In this document: positions 1 to 7,665 of the stretch, piece after piece | Layout of the letters: each line of letters starts with the position of its first letter | Position numbering within the stretch: the stretch's first letter is position 1 | Source: JBBTXG01 sp038062375 | GTDB taxonomy: Bacteria; Patescibacteriota; Minisyncoccia; Minisyncoccales; UBA10102 | DNA length: 64,000 nt | Assembly: GCA_038062375.1 (NCBI GenBank) | Contig: JBBTXG010000005.1 | Span: 124,001-188,000, forward strand | Direction of reading: 5' to 3' | Notes under the pieces: generated by a model | What the model was told of the DNA's origin: nothing | The model's database searches: none | Seen by the model: only the letters and a program-made list of their open reading frames with translations | Made by a program: the position numbers and the translations under genes

Positions 1-175
1 ACGCATTCAAAAAAACCTTGACATGCGCCTGTTTTGATTTTTGAGGGTTTTGGAGATCAGAGAGAGACACGCCGCTGATAAAACTCAAATACGCGGGCAC
101 CAAAGGCAAGGTACATGGCGCAAGGAATATGAGAATGCCTGCGAAAAATGCTGATAGGATAAAAGCAAAATCCAT
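1..175 (-). CDS. ccdA: CcdA/DsbD-family thiol-disulfide membrane protein (partial)
   Basis: Only the N-terminal 58 codons are inside the window; the gene runs off its left edge. The protein begins MDFAFILSAFFAGI and continues with LAPCTLPLVPAYLSFISG. This is the first membrane helix of the CcdA/DsbD transmembrane family, with its characteristic Cys-Thr-Leu-Pro segment (about residue 21). Family members pass electrons from cytoplasmic thioredoxin-like proteins across the membrane to extracytoplasmic thiols. A cysteine-rich peptide and a glutaredoxin-like protein lie directly upstream on the same strand, which fits a small thiol-redox operon. Family assignment is firm; the substrate cannot be inferred. 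Confidence 0.8.
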   Translation of the reverse strand, partial: MDFAFILSAFFAGILIFLAPCTLPLVPAYLSFISGVSLSDLQNPQKSKQAHVKVFLNA

Positions 176-217
176 TGGAGTATCAACCCAAATTTGTAAA
201 GCGCGAGAAATTGCCTT

Positions 218-310
218 CTACTCTCCACATCCGCACTCACACTTTCCATCTTCGCCGTGTTCATGCCCGCAAACTGTACAGGTCGTTTGTGCCTTGATTT
301 CTTCTCTCAT
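218..310 (-). CDS. 30-residue cysteine-rich, probable metal-binding peptide
   Basis: A short reading frame of 30 codons plus TAG encodes a peptide with CTVCGHEHG followed by KCECGCGE. That is a CxxC, a His-Glu-His and a CxCxC cluster within 22 residues. The spacing of five cysteines and two histidines suggests binding of a metal such as zinc or copper. It sits between the ccdA-like gene and the glutaredoxin-like gene on the same strand, about 40 nt from each, so it is probably cotranscribed with them. No family name is claimed; function is inferred only from composition and context. Confidence 0.6.
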   Translation of the reverse strand: MREEIKAQTTCTVCGHEHGEDGKCECGCGE

Positions 311-344
311 ACCTATTCTCCAAAATTATACTAATAAACGACTT

Positions 345-599
345 TTATTTCTTTTTCTCGCCAAGCCCCAAGAGTTGAACAAGCCTTGGTTTATCAAACC
401 CCACCACGATGTCTCCCCCAATATCAATCACCGGCACTCCCAACTGCTCCGATTTCTGAATCATTTCTTCTCTTGCGCGCTCATCTTGCGCCACATCTTT
501 TTCTTCATACTCCACATGGTTGACATTGAAGAATTCCTTTGCAGCCCTGCAATATACGCACGTGGGCGTTGTATATATGATCACTTTTTTGTTTTCCAT
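345..599 (-). CDS. Glutaredoxin-like thiol-disulfide oxidoreductase
   Basis: An 84-residue protein from the ATG at 599 (MENKKVIIYTT). It has the glutaredoxin fold signature: a first beta strand VIIYTTPTC, a CVYC redox site near residue 14, a cis-Pro strand GVPVIDIGG near residue 55 and a GFD turn near the C terminus. The in-frame ORF extends further upstream, but residues before MENKK do not look like glutaredoxin. Such proteins reduce disulfides or glutathione-like mixed disulfides in the cytoplasm. It is the first gene of a probable three-gene redox unit with the cysteine-rich peptide and the CcdA-like carrier, for which it may be the cytoplasmic partner. Confidence 0.85.
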   Translation of the reverse strand: MENKKVIIYTTPTCVYCRAAKEFFNVNHVEYEEKDVAQDERAREEMIQKSEQLGVPVIDIGGDIVVGFDKPRLVQLLGLGEKKK

Positions 600-644
600 A
601 ACTTTCGTTATTCTTCTTATGGATGTAGTATAGATCACTTCCCT

Positions 645-1049
645 TTACAGAGCAATGATTTCTCCCGAGAGGCAAAACAAATATTTCTCAATGTTCTGCC
701 TTGAAAAGTGTCTTTTGAGAAACTCTTCTGCTTTCTCGAGCTCTGCTTTTTGGAAGTTTTGTTCAGCGTCAAAATCTCCAAATGTTGCACTTCCTCCATA
801 CGCCCCGCAATCTTCATGTTGAATAAGGATAATTTTCTCTGGCCTATGCAGCCGATTGGAAACCTTAAACTGTTCTAAAACAAAATTATTCTCTCCGTTA
901 TCTGCCAAAAGCGGTTTCACCCCTCCTGCTACGGAAATAAGGTCGTACCCATTGGGAAATCTCGAACTAAGATAGTCATTGAGTATCTTTCGAAATCGAA
1001 AATCAATACAATGGAGTACTACCCCCTCACAGATATGTTCCTTTGTCAT
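645..1049 (-). CDS. Carbonic-anhydrase-like zinc protein
   Basis: A 134-residue protein from the ATG at 1049. It carries LHCIDFRFRK near residue 12 and QHEDCGAYGG near residue 77. These correspond to the CxDxR and HxxC zinc and active-site motifs of beta-class carbonic anhydrases, but the protein is much shorter than typical members (about 200 residues). Carbonic anhydrases interconvert CO2 and bicarbonate; activity of this short form is not assured. The start is chosen because a TATACT -10 box at 1055-1060 lies 5 nt upstream of that ATG, so the transcript is probably leaderless. The upstream in-frame extension is not family-like. Confidence 0.65.
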   Translation of the reverse strand: MTKEHICEGVVLHCIDFRFRKILNDYLSSRFPNGYDLISVAGGVKPLLADNGENNFVLEQFKVSNRLHRPEKIILIQHEDCGAYGGSATFGDFDAEQNFQKAELEKAEEFLKRHFSRQNIEKYLFCLSGEIIAL

Positions 1050-1122
1050 AAAAAAGTATACCATACTTGATGAAATCCGTAACATGTATGATGCTAAAGA
1101 TAGATCAATCGAAGGAGGCAAT

Positions 1123-1587
1123 GTGGAAGAGAGTGATTATTCCATACGGGATAGAGGGACCGGCAACAATCGTACAGCAAGAATCGTAGCTTTGAGAACT
1201 CAAGGGTTGCTCCTCTGGGAGATAGCAGAGCTACTGGGAATAACAAAGGAAAGGGTCAGGCAGATCCTAGTAAAGGAGAAGGCCAGAGGTAGAGGGGCAA
1301 AGTCACCCATGTTGGTACCAACCAGCGGGGCCTTCAGGATACTGGGATTATCCCTTGAAACTCGAACTCAAACCTTCAAACGACTTATGACGAGGTTGGG
1401 TATCTATCCGATTGCGGAAAAGAAAGGTAGGCTCTATTGGCCTAGCGATATTCTCGCACAGATAAAACCTCCTGACTGCATAATCTGTAAATCGCCAATC
1501 AGTCTGCAGAGGTGTATAAGAGCATCGAGAACCTGTAGCTCTTCGTGTGCGGCTCAAGAAGGGAGGTCCCGGCGACGTCAAAGATGA
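1123..1587 (+). CDS. Small HTH protein with sigma-region-4-like domain and Cys-rich tail
   Basis: A 154-residue protein starting at GTG 1123, preceded by AAGGAGG with a 4-nt spacer. Residues about 20-55 contain WEIAELLGITKERVRQIL, the helix-turn-helix of sigma-70 region 4 and related regulators. The C-terminal part has CIICKS followed by two more cysteines, a possible zinc site, and a basic tail. It is therefore a probable DNA-binding regulator, not a full sigma factor (no region 2). Its strong Shine-Dalgarno differs from neighbouring genes and is shared with rpoD and purC further along. A strong terminator follows at 1612. Its target is unknown. Confidence 0.65.
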   Translation: MEESDYSIRDRGTGNNRTARIVALRTQGLLLWEIAELLGITKERVRQILVKEKARGRGAKSPMLVPTSGAFRILGLSLETRTQTFKRLMTRLGIYPIAEKKGRLYWPSDILAQIKPPDCIICKSPISLQRCIRASRTCSSSCAAQEGRSRRRQR

Positions 1588-1611
1588 TAAATTCCCGCGA
1601 TCCATGAAACA

Positions 1612-1637
1612 GCCAGCGTACAAGCTGGCGTTTTTTT
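1612..1637 (+). terminator. Rho-independent terminator after the HTH gene
   Basis: GCCAGC (1612-1617) and GCTGGC (1624-1629) form a stem closed by a 6-nt loop and are followed by seven T residues. The terminator lies 25 nt after the stop of the HTH gene. Confidence 0.85.
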
Positions 1638-1775
1638 ACTTTAACAACTTACGCGGTTCATGTTCGGTGCACTCAAACCCTGCTTACTTTCCTTACTTCC
1701 CCTATCGATGCTATAGCAATTATAGTACAGTGGGGACAGTTTTGATTTCATTTGATTTCAACTGTGTAACTCGTA

Positions 1776-2054
1776 TTAAAAGTTAACAAGGGCAACGACC
1801 TCATTATCCGTCACCTCTACAGTTCCACCCGTAATGGGGAGTTTCAGAACGCCCTGAGCGGAGTCGAAGGGTTGGATGCCTTCGGCAGGTTCGATGATGA
1901 TATCGCCTTCCTTGAGAATCGAGACCAAAGGCGTATGCTCCGCAAGTATCTGAATTTGGCCCGTTGCGGTTGGGACGCTTAACGACTTTGCCTCGCCCAC
2001 AAATATCTCTCTATCGATCGCGAAAACTCGTAAGGGGAATAGACCTCTTGACAT
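1776..2054 (-). CDS. atpC: ATP synthase F1 epsilon subunit, beta-sandwich domain only
   Basis: A 92-residue protein matching the N-terminal beta-sandwich of F1 epsilon: FAIDREIFVGEAKSLSVPTATGQIQILAEHTPLVSIL, then the later beta strands, ending VTDNEVVALVNF. Usual epsilon subunits are about 130-140 residues; the C-terminal helical hairpin that inhibits ATP hydrolysis is absent. Residues about 58-67 (IQPFDSAQGV) are encoded by a 20-nt repeat inserted in frame. The gene is the last of the atp cluster but is separated from atpD by a membrane gene and an NYN nuclease gene. Function in rotor coupling is expected; epsilon-type autoinhibition is not. Confidence 0.85.
   Translation of the reverse strand: MSRGLFPLRVFAIDREIFVGEAKSLSVPTATGQIQILAEHTPLVSILKEGDIIIEPAEGIQPFDSAQGVLKLPITGGTVEVTDNEVVALVNF
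1852..1871. repeat. Short dispersed-type repeat inserted in atpC
   Basis: The 20-nt sequence begins CCCTGAGC and ends CGAAGGG, with imperfect dyad symmetry (CCCT and AGGG ends). It lies inside the reading frame of atpC and encodes the unusual loop QPFDSAQG. Recognition as a widespread bacterial intergenic repeat type is from memory; only one copy was seen in this window. Confidence 0.5.
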
Positions 2055-2103
2055 GTATAAATTGATTTGTTAATATTAAAATGTAGTCACGATGAAAAGC
2101 CCC

Positions 2104-2622
2104 CTATGAGGTCTCGTCCTTATGGGGTTCTTTTCTTTTATACTCAAGTTTCTGCTTTAAATCACTAGCAAAGGATATCTTCTTTCCAGCTATTTTTTCC
2201 AAAAGAGATGAACAGCTTTGGTAAGAAGGAGCTAAAACCTTCAGTAGTTTGTTGTTTGTATCCAAATGTTTCACTAAACAGTAAAAGTCTCCGTCTCCAG
2301 TTACAATGAGTGCTTTATCATAATCACTGAAATCAACCATTGCTTGAAGGACAAGTTCCGCATCACAATTTCCCTTTACGGGATGCTGGTTATCCTGCAG
2401 AATGGGTTTAAAGATCAGCACAAAGCCGACTGTCTGAAGAAAATTGTACAACTCCTGATTGCTCGCTAAAAATCCCATAAAGATATAAGCTTTCTTTATG
2501 TCATACTTTTCCTTTAAGTATATTCTGAATCTTTTGTAATCTAACTTCCATCCCAACTCTTGGATGCCTAGATATAGATTCTGTCCATCTATAAATGCGT
2601 AGTTTCTTGCCTCCTTTTTCAT
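2104..2622 (-). CDS. NYN-domain (LabA/DUF88-like) putative RNase
   Basis: A 172-residue protein with the NYN fold signature: YAFIDGQNLYLG near residue 8 supplies the first acidic residue, GNCDAELVLQAMVD near residue 85 the second, and ALIVTGDGDFYCLVKHL near residue 103 the third acidic cluster. NYN proteins are PIN-like metal-dependent nucleases, generally acting on RNA. The gene overlaps the stop of the upstream membrane gene by 4 nt (ATGA), so the two are translationally coupled. Both are placed inside the ATP synthase cluster between atpD and atpC. The RNA substrate is unknown. Confidence 0.85.
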   Translation of the reverse strand: MKKEARNYAFIDGQNLYLGIQELGWKLDYKRFRIYLKEKYDIKKAYIFMGFLASNQELYNFLQTVGFVLIFKPILQDNQHPVKGNCDAELVLQAMVDFSDYDKALIVTGDGDFYCLVKHLDTNNKLLKVLAPSYQSCSSLLEKIAGKKISFASDLKQKLEYKRKEPHKDETS

Positions 2623-2891
2623 TTTGTTTTACGGACTAACATTTCAATTGCGGCGCCTTCGAATAGAAATATCAACATGTTTAGCGGGATTAGGAATAAC
2701 GGCGTGGCCAAACTTGAGGCCACCAGTTGCACTGCGCTTTGATGAAACACTAATGGGCTAAAGGCAATGCAAGCTCCTTGTGATGCGTGGCAAAGCCCAA
2801 ACCCATACAGCGTTATCGAGCCAAGTATTCCGTATAGCAATCCCCCTCCAGCTCCCAACTTGTATGTTTTCAAGAACTGGATTGGTCTCAT
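2619..2891 (-). CDS. Small membrane protein of unknown function
   Basis: A 90-residue hydrophobic protein with two apparent membrane segments (about residues 14-34 and 50-78) and a basic C terminus (LVRKTK). Family not recognised. It starts 2 nt after the stop of atpD and overlaps the NYN gene by 4 nt, so it is clearly in the same transcript as the ATP synthase genes. Its hydrophobicity and location could suggest a role at the membrane near the Fo sector, but nothing in the sequence proves this. Confidence 0.6.
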   Translation of the reverse strand: MRPIQFLKTYKLGAGGGLLYGILGSITLYGFGLCHASQGACIAFSPLVFHQSAVQLVASSLATPLFLIPLNMLIFLFEGAAIEMLVRKTK

Positions 2892-2893
2892 GT

Positions 2894-4261
2894 TTATACC
2901 TCCTCGATACCGCCTTTGAGATAGAACGCCGATTCTTCTTTGGCGTCGTGCTTGCCTTCGATGATTTCGCGGAAGCCGCGGACAGTTTCTCCGCGAGAGA
3001 CATACTTTCCTGCTCTGCCGGTGTATTGCTCGGCAACGGCAAAAGGCTGTGAAAGGAATCGTTGAATTCTTCTTGCGCGCGCAACCGTTAGTTTATCCTC
3101 ATCGGAAAGCTCTTCCATGCCCAAAATCGCAATGATATCTTGCAATTCCTTATATCGCTGCAAAAGCCTTTGTACTTCTCTGGCAACACGATAATGTTCC
3201 TCTCCCACAATTCGGGGATCAAGCGCCGAAGATCGTGAAGCCAAGGGATCTACTGCCGGATAGATTCCCAAAGACGCCAATTCACGCGACAACACGATCG
3301 TAGAATCCAAGTGCGAAAATGTAGTAGCCGGAGCAGGATCAGTAATATCATCTGCAGGTACATAAATTGCCTGAACCGAGGTAATCGAACCATTTTTTGT
3401 GGAGGTAATGCGTTCTTGCAATGCGCCCATGTCGGTTGCCAATGTTGGCTGATAACCTACCGCAGATGGCATTCTTCCCAACAACACGGAAACTTCAGAT
3501 CCTGCCTGCACAAATCGAAAGATGTTATCAATGAAGAGCAACACATCTTTGTGCTTTTCATCTCTGAAATATTCTGCCATGCGTAACCCCGCAAATCCGG
3601 TGCGAAATCTTGCTCCTGGAACCTCATTCATTTGTCCAAACACCATTGCAGTCTTGTTCAGAACTCCTGATTCCTTCATTTCTCGATACAGATCATTTCC
3701 CTCGCGCGTGCGCTCCCCTATTCCCGCAAACACGGAATATCCTCCGTGAGCTTTTGCAGTGTTATGAATGAACTCTTGCAAAAGTACGGTCTTCCCCACC
3801 CCAGCCCCTCCAAACAAACCCACCTTTCCTCCCTTCAAGAAAGGACACAGAAGATCAATTACCTTGATCCCGGTTTCAAATATCTCTGGTTCTACTTTTT
3901 GATCTTCAAGGGGTGGTGCGGATTGGTAAATAGAAGATTTTGGTACCTTTTCAGCAATTGATCCTAGTCCATCAATTGGTTCTCCGAGCACATTAAATAC
4001 ACGTCCTAACACCTCTTCTCCTATGGGCACAGAAATTGGCTTCTCGGTATCTTGTACCTCCATCTTTCGCTTCAACCCATCAGTAGAAGCCATAGCAATA
4101 GTCCGTACTCTATTGCCGCCTAAATGCTGCGCCACTTCTAACACAACAGTTGAGCCATCTCTTTTCGCAATCCGAAGTGCGCTCTGGAGAACAGGCACAT
4201 AATCTTCAAACTCCACATCCACCACCGGCCCCATGATTTGCACAATATGTCCTTTGATCAT
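2894..4261 (-). CDS. atpD: ATP synthase F1 beta subunit
   Basis: A 455-residue catalytic beta subunit. It starts MIKGHIVQIMGPVVDVEF (beta-barrel domain), carries the Walker A GGAGVGKT near residue 150, GERTREGNDLY near residue 182, the Walker B region VLLFIDNIFRF near residue 240, and ALDPRIVGEEHY in the C-terminal part. Three copies alternate with AtpA around the gamma shaft and carry out ATP synthesis or hydrolysis. Length is normal for the family. It follows atpG by 24 nt. Confidence 0.97.
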   Translation of the reverse strand: MIKGHIVQIMGPVVDVEFEDYVPVLQSALRIAKRDGSTVVLEVAQHLGGNRVRTIAMASTDGLKRKMEVQDTEKPISVPIGEEVLGRVFNVLGEPIDGLGSIAEKVPKSSIYQSAPPLEDQKVEPEIFETGIKVIDLLCPFLKGGKVGLFGGAGVGKTVLLQEFIHNTAKAHGGYSVFAGIGERTREGNDLYREMKESGVLNKTAMVFGQMNEVPGARFRTGFAGLRMAEYFRDEKHKDVLLFIDNIFRFVQAGSEVSVLLGRMPSAVGYQPTLATDMGALQERITSTKNGSITSVQAIYVPADDITDPAPATTFSHLDSTIVLSRELASLGIYPAVDPLASRSSALDPRIVGEEHYRVAREVQRLLQRYKELQDIIAILGMEELSDEDKLTVARARRIQRFLSQPFAVAEQYTGRAGKYVSRGETVRGFREIIEGKHDAKEESAFYLKGGIEEV

Positions 4262-4285
4262 AGAAGTATAATGCTAATCTACAAA

Positions 4286-5245
4286 TTACTCTGCCGTCAA
4301 TGCTTCTTTTGCCGTTGAGATTTCAGCTAATTCTTGAGTGATTGCTGCTTGGCGAGCTTTGTTCCATTGTAAATTCAAAACTCTCATTAATTCTTCCGCG
4401 TTTTCACTAGCATTCTTCATTGCAATCATGCGAGCAGAATGTTCGGAAGCATTTGATTCAAATACTAAATGAACAATTAGTACTCGTATGAGATCTCGCA
4501 TCAATTGTTCTAAAATTTCCTTTGCCGATGGTTCTAACAGATACGAAACACTCCCCTGATCTTTTTTCTCTTGCTTTACAAGTTCTGAATATCTCCCTGT
4601 TTTTGGTACGATACTCTCAATAATACTCTCGAGCCCTTCCTTTTCCAAGGGCAATATCTGATGAATTGCTGGCCTTTGAATCAAAGCAGAGATAAAGTGC
4701 ATCGAACAACATACAATTTTCTCATAGCGATTCTCATCGTAAGCCCTTCCGATCCACTCCATCAAAGGCATAATATCGGATAACATCGCAATATCAGAAA
4801 ATCGAAAAAATTCTGCTGCGATTACGGCTCCGCGCGCCCTCAAAAAATCCTTTCCCTTCTTCCCTACCGCTACAATTTCTACTTGTTTCCCCTCCTGTTC
4901 CATCTCTTCCCTCCATCTGTTCGCAAGTCTCAATACTGCACTATTAAAACTTCCAGCCAACCCTTTATCGCTCGTCACCACGACCAAGGCAACCTTCCCG
5001 AAAGCGGGGGCGATCGCAGCCCTTCCACCATTTCCAAAGTATATTCCAGAAATTCCTTCGACTTTGGCATATTGCAATAAATGCAAAAGGAGAGAAAAGG
5101 CTTTCTTTGCATAAGGCCGCGCATGGAGTGCAGCTTCCTGTGCCCTACGCATTTTGGTCGCCGCCACCATCTGCATTGCTTTGGTTATCTGCTTGATATT
5201 CCCTACCGCCCGTATTTTCGTTTTTAACTGCCTTGAGGATGCCAT
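4286..5245 (-). CDS. atpG: ATP synthase F1 gamma subunit
   Basis: A 319-residue gamma subunit from MASSRQLKTKIRAVGNIKQITKAMQMVAATKMRRAQ, the highly conserved N-terminal coiled-coil helix of the rotor shaft. The matching C-terminal helix is present (ENAEELMRVLNLQWNKARQAAITQELAEI). In between, SDKGLAGSFNSAVLR is the family's central strand region. The ATG at 5245 is preferred over the upstream in-frame ATG at 5260 because MASSRQ aligns with known starts. At about 319 residues it is somewhat longer than the usual 285-290, with extra sequence in the central domain. Confidence 0.95.
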   Translation of the reverse strand: MASSRQLKTKIRAVGNIKQITKAMQMVAATKMRRAQEAALHARPYAKKAFSLLLHLLQYAKVEGISGIYFGNGGRAAIAPAFGKVALVVVTSDKGLAGSFNSAVLRLANRWREEMEQEGKQVEIVAVGKKGKDFLRARGAVIAAEFFRFSDIAMLSDIMPLMEWIGRAYDENRYEKIVCCSMHFISALIQRPAIHQILPLEKEGLESIIESIVPKTGRYSELVKQEKKDQGSVSYLLEPSAKEILEQLMRDLIRVLIVHLVFESNASEHSARMIAMKNASENAEELMRVLNLQWNKARQAAITQELAEISTAKEALTAE

Positions 5246-5294
5246 AACGTAAAATTTCAATTCCGATTACAATTTCCAATCAAATCCCAATTTC

Positions 5295-5540
5295 TTAATT
5301 TTCAAACTTTTCGCCTTGGTGTTTCTTTTGTAAAACCCACACAAGTACGGCTATGAAAACAAGCGCAGCCCAAACGATTAACAAACTATTCAAGTCTCCG
5401 GGAACTATTCCTTCAAGTACCTCACTGCGCGAAATTCCCCCTGCTGTCGGATCTGCTATCCGCGCCGTATACAACATTAAGACAGCGAATGCTATCATAT
5501 AAACAATTAGGGTTATTGTAGCAATGTATTTCCAGTTCAT
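5295..5540 (-). CDS. Two-helix membrane protein inside the atp operon
   Basis: An 81-residue protein with a membrane segment at residues about 6-26, a polar loop (RIADPTAGGISRSEVLEGIVPGD) and a second membrane segment at about 53-70, ending in a charged tail. Family not recognised. It lies between atpA and atpG, where no gene is normally found, with about 50 nt to atpG. A helical hairpin in this place could be an accessory Fo or assembly protein, but that is inference from position only. Confidence 0.55.
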   Translation of the reverse strand: MNWKYIATITLIVYMIAFAVLMLYTARIADPTAGGISRSEVLEGIVPGDLNSLLIVWAALVFIAVLVWVLQKKHQGEKFEN

Positions 5541-5543
5541 ATT

Positions 5544-5741
5544 TTACGAAACAACAGGAAGGTTTAACGTCTGAAGTGTAGCTTGGACAGAAGCATTTTC
5601 TGCATTTGTAAATCTTACATTTTCTTGTCCAAATCGTTCCACAATTTTTGTAAGGAATTCATCTACTTTATTCTCTTCTCCCTTATCTTCCTCGAGGAAC
5701 CATAGAATCTTGTTGGTATGATTACTCCTAACTGGAAACAA
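5544..5741 (-). CDS. Possible small protein between atpA and the two-helix membrane gene
   Basis: An open frame continues from the end of atpA to 5544. Its part outside atpA encodes a plausible charged peptide (EEDKGEENKVDEFLTKIVERF...LNLPVVS). No ATG lies in a sensible place. A TTG at 5741, overlapping the last codons of atpA, or an ATT at 5708 behind the sequence AGGAGT could serve. The stop lies 3 nt before the next gene's start, which suggests real coding. Family not recognised; start uncertain. Confidence 0.4.
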   Translation of the reverse strand: MFPVRSNHTNKILWFLEEDKGEENKVDEFLTKIVERFGQENVRFTNAENASVQATLQTLNLPVVS

Positions 5742-7257
5742 AACTTTCAATTGCTTTTTTGAGTTCGGATTTGGTGTCGTCGGATAAATCTCGAGTAGTA
5801 CGAATTGTATCCAAGACATTTTTATGATGATCTCGCATAAAATCGAGAAATTTGGATTCGAATTCACGAAGTTGAACAACTGGCACATTATCGAAATAAC
5901 CTTCATTGGCGGCAAAAAGAGAAACAACCTGTTCCTCCATAGGTATGGGTTGGAATTGATCTTGCTTGAGCAGTTCCATCAACCGTTGACCACGCTCAAT
6001 GCGTTTGCGAGTAGCGAGATCCAATTCCTGTGCAAATTGCACAAATGCTGCTAATTCTTGGAATTGGGCAAGGTCGAGCTTGAGCTGGGATGCAACTTTT
6101 TTCATTGCCTTCGTCTGCGCAGCAGACCCCACGCGAGAAACCGAAAGCCCGATGTTCACTGCGGGTCTCTGCCCCTTTGAAAAGAGATCGGTTTCCAGAT
6201 AAATCTGCCCATCGGTAATGGAAATCACATTGGTAGGAATGTACGCCGATACATCGCCCAATTGCGTTTCAACGATTGGCAAGGCAGTCAACGATCCTCC
6301 TCCTTTTTCTTTGGAAAGCTTCGCTGCGCGCTCGAGAAGTCTTGAATGAGTGTAAAAAATATCTCCCGGATACGCTTCGCGCCCGGGCGGTCTTCTCAAG
6401 AGCAGGGAAATCTGCCTCCATGCCCACGCGTGCTTGGAAAGATCATCATAAATCACCAGTGCGTCTTTCCCTTTATCTCGAAAATATTCCCCCATGGTGC
6501 ACCCCGCATAAGGCGCGAGATACCATAAGGAGGCAGGATCTGAAGCTCCAACAGCTACCACAATGGTATAATCCATCGCCCCTCGGTCTCGCAATTCTTT
6601 TATGAGCTGGGCAACTTTCGAATACTTCTGGCCAATCGCGACATAAATACAAATGGGCCGATTGCCCTCTGGTTCATTTAATTGATTGATAATCACATCC
6701 TCTACTAACGCAGTCTTACCAATTTGTCGATCGCCAATGATAAGCTCTCGTTGGCCTCTCCCAATGGGAATGGCGGCATCAATCACTTTAACACCAGTAG
6801 CCAATGGCGTATTCACTGCTTCTCTTTCAATCACGGAAGGAGCAGACCTCTCAACGGGCAAGAAATTTTTCGTCTCAATACTTCCCCTTCCATCGAGCGG
6901 AACCCCAAGAGGATTTACGACTCTCCCCAAAAGCGCTTCTCCCACTGGCACTGAAAGCACCTTTCCGGTTCTTTTTACAAGATCTCCTTCTTTGATATCC
7001 TTATCACTCCCCAAAACGATGGCTCCAAGACTGTATTCTTCGAGATTCAGCACCATCGCTGGAATTGGCCGAGTATCGAAATCTGCCGGAAATTTTTGGA
7101 TCTCGACCATCTCTGAAAACACCACATTCGGCAATCCCTCGATCTGTACAACCCCGTCTCCCACACTCACCACTTTCCCAATTTCTTCTTTCGTCGGGCC
7201 TGTTTGGAGGTCTTGGAGCTCCCTTTTTAATATGTCGAAAAGAAATTCTTTGGCCAT
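5728..7257 (-). CDS. atpA: ATP synthase F1 alpha subunit
   Basis: A 509-residue non-catalytic alpha subunit. It has the beta-barrel domain (GKVVSVGDGVVQIEGLPNVVF), Walker A GDRQIGKTALVEDVIINQ near residue 170, IYVAIGQKYSKVAQL, DDLSKHAWAWRQISLLLRRPPGREAYPGD, and the C-terminal helical domain. Length is standard. The start MAKEFLF at 7257 is chosen by similarity; an in-frame ATG at 7275 overlapping the atpH stop is an alternative and might be used by translational coupling. It forms the alpha3beta3 head with AtpD. Confidence 0.96.
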   Translation of the reverse strand: MAKEFLFDILKRELQDLQTGPTKEEIGKVVSVGDGVVQIEGLPNVVFSEMVEIQKFPADFDTRPIPAMVLNLEEYSLGAIVLGSDKDIKEGDLVKRTGKVLSVPVGEALLGRVVNPLGVPLDGRGSIETKNFLPVERSAPSVIEREAVNTPLATGVKVIDAAIPIGRGQRELIIGDRQIGKTALVEDVIINQLNEPEGNRPICIYVAIGQKYSKVAQLIKELRDRGAMDYTIVVAVGASDPASLWYLAPYAGCTMGEYFRDKGKDALVIYDDLSKHAWAWRQISLLLRRPPGREAYPGDIFYTHSRLLERAAKLSKEKGGGSLTALPIVETQLGDVSAYIPTNVISITDGQIYLETDLFSKGQRPAVNIGLSVSRVGSAAQTKAMKKVASQLKLDLAQFQELAAFVQFAQELDLATRKRIERGQRLMELLKQDQFQPIPMEEQVVSLFAANEGYFDNVPVVQLREFESKFLDFMRDHHKNVLDTIRTTRDLSDDTKSELKKAIESFVSS

Positions 7258-7275
7258 AAAATCGTGGTTTACCAT

Positions 7276-7665
7276 TCAGCTCTTTACCAATTGAGCAATT
7301 CTTTGAAGTCTCCCACGCACTGTTCCATCTACAAGAAACTCTTTTTCTAAAAATATCGCTGTGCCTCCAATCAATTTTGGTTCCACTTTCTCTTCCATTC
7401 GAAATCCTCGCTGCTTCAGAGACTTCTGTAATACAAGTTTTGCGTCTTCCGCAAGCGCAAAAGCAGAAATCACCTGTGCTCGCTTTCCTTCCTTTTCTCC
7501 TTGGAAAGCCTTCAACTCTCTTATAATCTGTGACATCAACCGTAAATCTCCCCTCTTTTTTAAGAGGTGCTTGAACTTTTGAGCAATTTTTTCTATTCCT
7601 GCAGGTGGTTTTCCTTCGAGGGAGTCTAGCAAAACTCTTGCATACATCCTTGCTTTATTTTGCAT
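7276..7665 (-). CDS. atpH: ATP synthase F1 delta subunit (short)
   Basis: A 129-residue protein from ATG 7665: MQNKARMYARVLLDSLEG at the N terminus and EPKLIGGTAIFLEKEFLVDGTVRGRLQRIAQLV at the C terminus, which matches the conserved end of delta/OSCP. Usual length is about 175-180, so the N-terminal helical domain and linker are shortened. A GAG-type Shine-Dalgarno lies before this ATG; a TTG 12 nt further upstream is possible. The start overlaps the 3' end of atpF. It joins the peripheral stalk to the F1 head. Confidence 0.88.
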   Translation of the reverse strand: MQNKARMYARVLLDSLEGKPPAGIEKIAQKFKHLLKKRGDLRLMSQIIRELKAFQGEKEGKRAQVISAFALAEDAKLVLQKSLKQRGFRMEEKVEPKLIGGTAIFLEKEFLVDGTVRGRLQRIAQLVKS

